Assembly (NCBI RefSeq): GCF_001746915.1
Contig: NZ_MJGC01000016.1
Span: 1 to 64,000, forward strand
Length of the DNA stretch: 64,000 bases
Direction of reading: 5' to 3'
From: Desertifilum tharense IPPAS B-1220
GTDB taxonomy: Bacteria > Cyanobacteriota > Cyanobacteriia > Cyanobacteriales > Desertifilaceae
The notes under the pieces are model-generated. The model was not told where the DNA came from and did no database searches. It saw nothing but the letters and a program-made list of their open reading frames with translations. The position numbers and the translations under genes were made by a program. Shown one piece after another: positions 62,658 to 64,000 of this stretch. Numbering within the stretch: the first letter of the stretch is position 1; the number at the start of each line of letters is the position of its first letter.

Positions 62658-64000
62658 TTAACCGGGGAAATCAATTTCGGGTGCAAACAAGCTTTGCAAG
62701 CGTTGCAGTTGAGAACCCACTTGATAGAGTAAGTCACCTTTCCCCAACAGGTAAGCCGCTTGGGTTTGGGAACCTCCCAGGATAATTTTAGAATCAGCTT
62801 CGCTAGCGGTTCTTAAGGCCACTCGTCCGGGTAAATTAGAACGGATGATGGGGGTAACGATTCCGGCTTCTGGTCGTTGGGTGGCGACAATCAGATGAAT
62901 TCCTGCGGCGCGGGCCATTGCACCCAGGCGTTTTATACTTTGTTCTAGTTCTGTGCGCGTGTCCTTTTCTGCCATAAAGTCTGCATATTCATCAAAGATG
63001 CAGATAATGCGGGGTAGGGGAGAGTGTTTAGCGTTGTAGCTGGCTAAGTCGGAACATTTGGATATCTCAAACCGCCGATAGCGGTTCTCCATTTCCTCTA
63101 CTAGATCGTACATTAAGGCGATCGCGCGATCGCTTTCTTTGACAATCGGTGCGTATAGCCAGGGGATATCCTCAAATTCGGGAAATGTCACCCGCTTCGG
63201 ATCGACTAGTGCAATTTCCAACTGTTGGGGAGAATGGCGATACAGTAAACTCAGCAACACCGAACGCAGAAACTCGCTTTTCCCGCTTCCGGTGGTTCCG
63301 CCTACCAGGAAATGACAGGTATTTGGATCGGCTAAATTGGCTTGAATTAGCTTGCCATCTAAGTCTACCCCAATCGCGATCTGTGGGGGTTGGGTCGGTG
63401 AGGTGTTCTCAGTTTGAATATAGCGATTGAAATAGGCGATTTGGCGATCGCTGCGAGGTAAGTCTATACTGACATATCCCGGTTGCGGCGCGATCAATGG
63501 GGCGCTAGCAATACCGAGTTGAACTTGTAAGTCATCTGACAGCTTAAGAACCGAACTCACCTTAAACCCTAACTGGGGTTTAAGTTTGACTCGGATAAAC
63601 GCCGGCCCGACAATGGTTCCTAGATAGTGAACTTGAATTTTAAAAGATTCTAACAATGTCACCAAGTCCTGACCGATGCGATCCGCGTCTGGGGGTGGCT
63701 GAACTTCGACAACCGGAAGCGTTTCTAAGGGAGGTGGGGTTGGTTGAACTTTGACAACCGGAGGCGTTTCTAACGGAGGTGAGGTTGGCTGAACTTCGAC
63801 AACTGGAGGAACCTCTAACGCAGGTGAGGTTGGTTGAACTTCGACAACCGGAGGAACCTCTAACGCAGGTGAGGTTGGCTGAACTTCGACAACTGGAGGA
63901 ACCTCTAACGCAGGTGAGGTTGGCTGAACTTCGACAACCGGAGACGATCCAAAATAAGTCTGACAGATTTCCTGCTGCGGACACATGGGACAGAGTAAAT
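62658..64000 (-). CDS. FtsK/SpoIIIE-type DNA translocase, N-terminus beyond the window
   Basis: At least 446 residues; the frame is still open at the right edge, and a Cys-rich LCPMCPQQEIC at the edge suggests more protein upstream, so the ATG at 63986 may not be the start. A run of six 15-residue units (PVVEVQPTSPALEVP) occupies residues 16-96 counted from that ATG. Then an FtsK alpha-like domain (VGPAFIRVKLKPQLGFKV) and the motor: Walker A LVGGTTGSGKSEFLRS (about 228-243), Walker B ICIFDEYADFMAE, and ATQRPEAGIVTPIIRSNLP. No gamma (KOPS-reading) winged helix is visible at the C-terminus. It likely moves DNA, but the role may be other than division. Confidence 0.85.
   Translation of the reverse strand, partial: LLCPMCPQQEICQTYFGSSPVVEVQPTSPALEVPPVVEVQPTSPALEVPPVVEVQPTSPALEVPPVVEVQPTSPPLETPPVVKVQPTPPPLETLPVVEVQPPPDADRIGQDLVTLLESFKIQVHYLGTIVGPAFIRVKLKPQLGFKVSSVLKLSDDLQVQLGIASAPLIAPQPGYVSIDLPRSDRQIAYFNRYIQTENTSPTQPPQIAIGVDLDGKLIQANLADPNTCHFLVGGTTGSGKSEFLRSVLLSLLYRHSPQQLEIALVDPKRVTFPEFEDIPWLYAPIVKESDRAIALMYDLVEEMENRYRRFEISKCSDLASYNAKHSPLPRIICIFDEYADFMAEKDTRTELEQSIKRLGAMARAAGIHLIVATQRPEAGIVTPIIRSNLPGRVALRTASEADSKIILGGSQTQAAYLLGKGDLLYQVGSQLQRLQSLFAPEIDFPG

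Overview
The window is chromosomal DNA of a cyanobacterium. It carries genes confined to or typical of oxygenic phototrophs: cytochrome b6f subunit PetN, the RuBisCO assembly chaperone Raf1, magnesium chelatase subunit ChlI, an NrtP-type nitrate transporter behind a near-ideal NtcA promoter, and DUF1997, DUF2555 and DUF3352 proteins. The octamer GCGATCGC (HIP1), diagnostic of many cyanobacterial genomes, is scattered through genes and spacers on the whole length. G-rich heptamer repeats (GGGAGTT/GGGAATT type) and several short palindromes occupy some spacers. I cannot name the genus.

Layout. 1-8.4 kb: a repeat block, an FtsE-like ATPase, a Ser/Thr kinase-NACHT-membrane fusion, a two-gene minus-strand unit of petN and an unidentified 45-residue membrane protein, a secreted fasciclin protein, RNA ligase RtcB, a methyltransferase-HAD hydrolase pair and tRNA-Ala(CGC). 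8.4-20.2 kb: a Uma2-like gene, then a seven-gene minus-strand operon that reads as a complete single-strand DNA phosphorothioation defence system: sspB-sspC-sspD followed by helicase, GHKL ATPase and PLD-like genes (SspFGH type) and a cysteine desulfurase (SspA type). 20.3-28.1 kb: small secreted proteins, a second Uma2-like gene, a GntR regulator, CoaBC, a membrane-anchored lambda-lysozyme-like enzyme, an SDR and DUF1997. 28.2-34.2 kb: a divergent fermentation pair, an NDP-forming acyl-CoA synthetase fused to a GNAT acetyltransferase, and AdhE. 34.2-36.5 kb: an OLD-like ATPase overlapping a DUF3226 TOPRIM-type protein (PARIS-like, possible second defence module), then a Uma2 pseudogene.

36.6-51 kb: threonine synthase and a MoaD-like sulfur carrier, Raf1, tRNA-Ala(GGC), an internally deleted conserved protein, glucan phosphorylase, the wall genes murI and AMIN-amidase, a CPA2 antiporter and several small exported proteins, one EndoU-like. 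51-64 kb: NrtP, a Nit2-like amidase, DUF3352, a PhoX-like Tat phosphatase, chlI, ruvC and an alkyltransferase-like DNA repair protein (overlapping), an S41 protease, a small membrane protein and the C-terminal part of an FtsK-type translocase running off the right edge.

The best leads for new biology are the SspABCD-FGH locus with its compact layout, the ATPase/DUF3226 pair, the kinase-NACHT fusion, and the overlooked small gene beside petN. No transposase, prophage or CRISPR array was seen.
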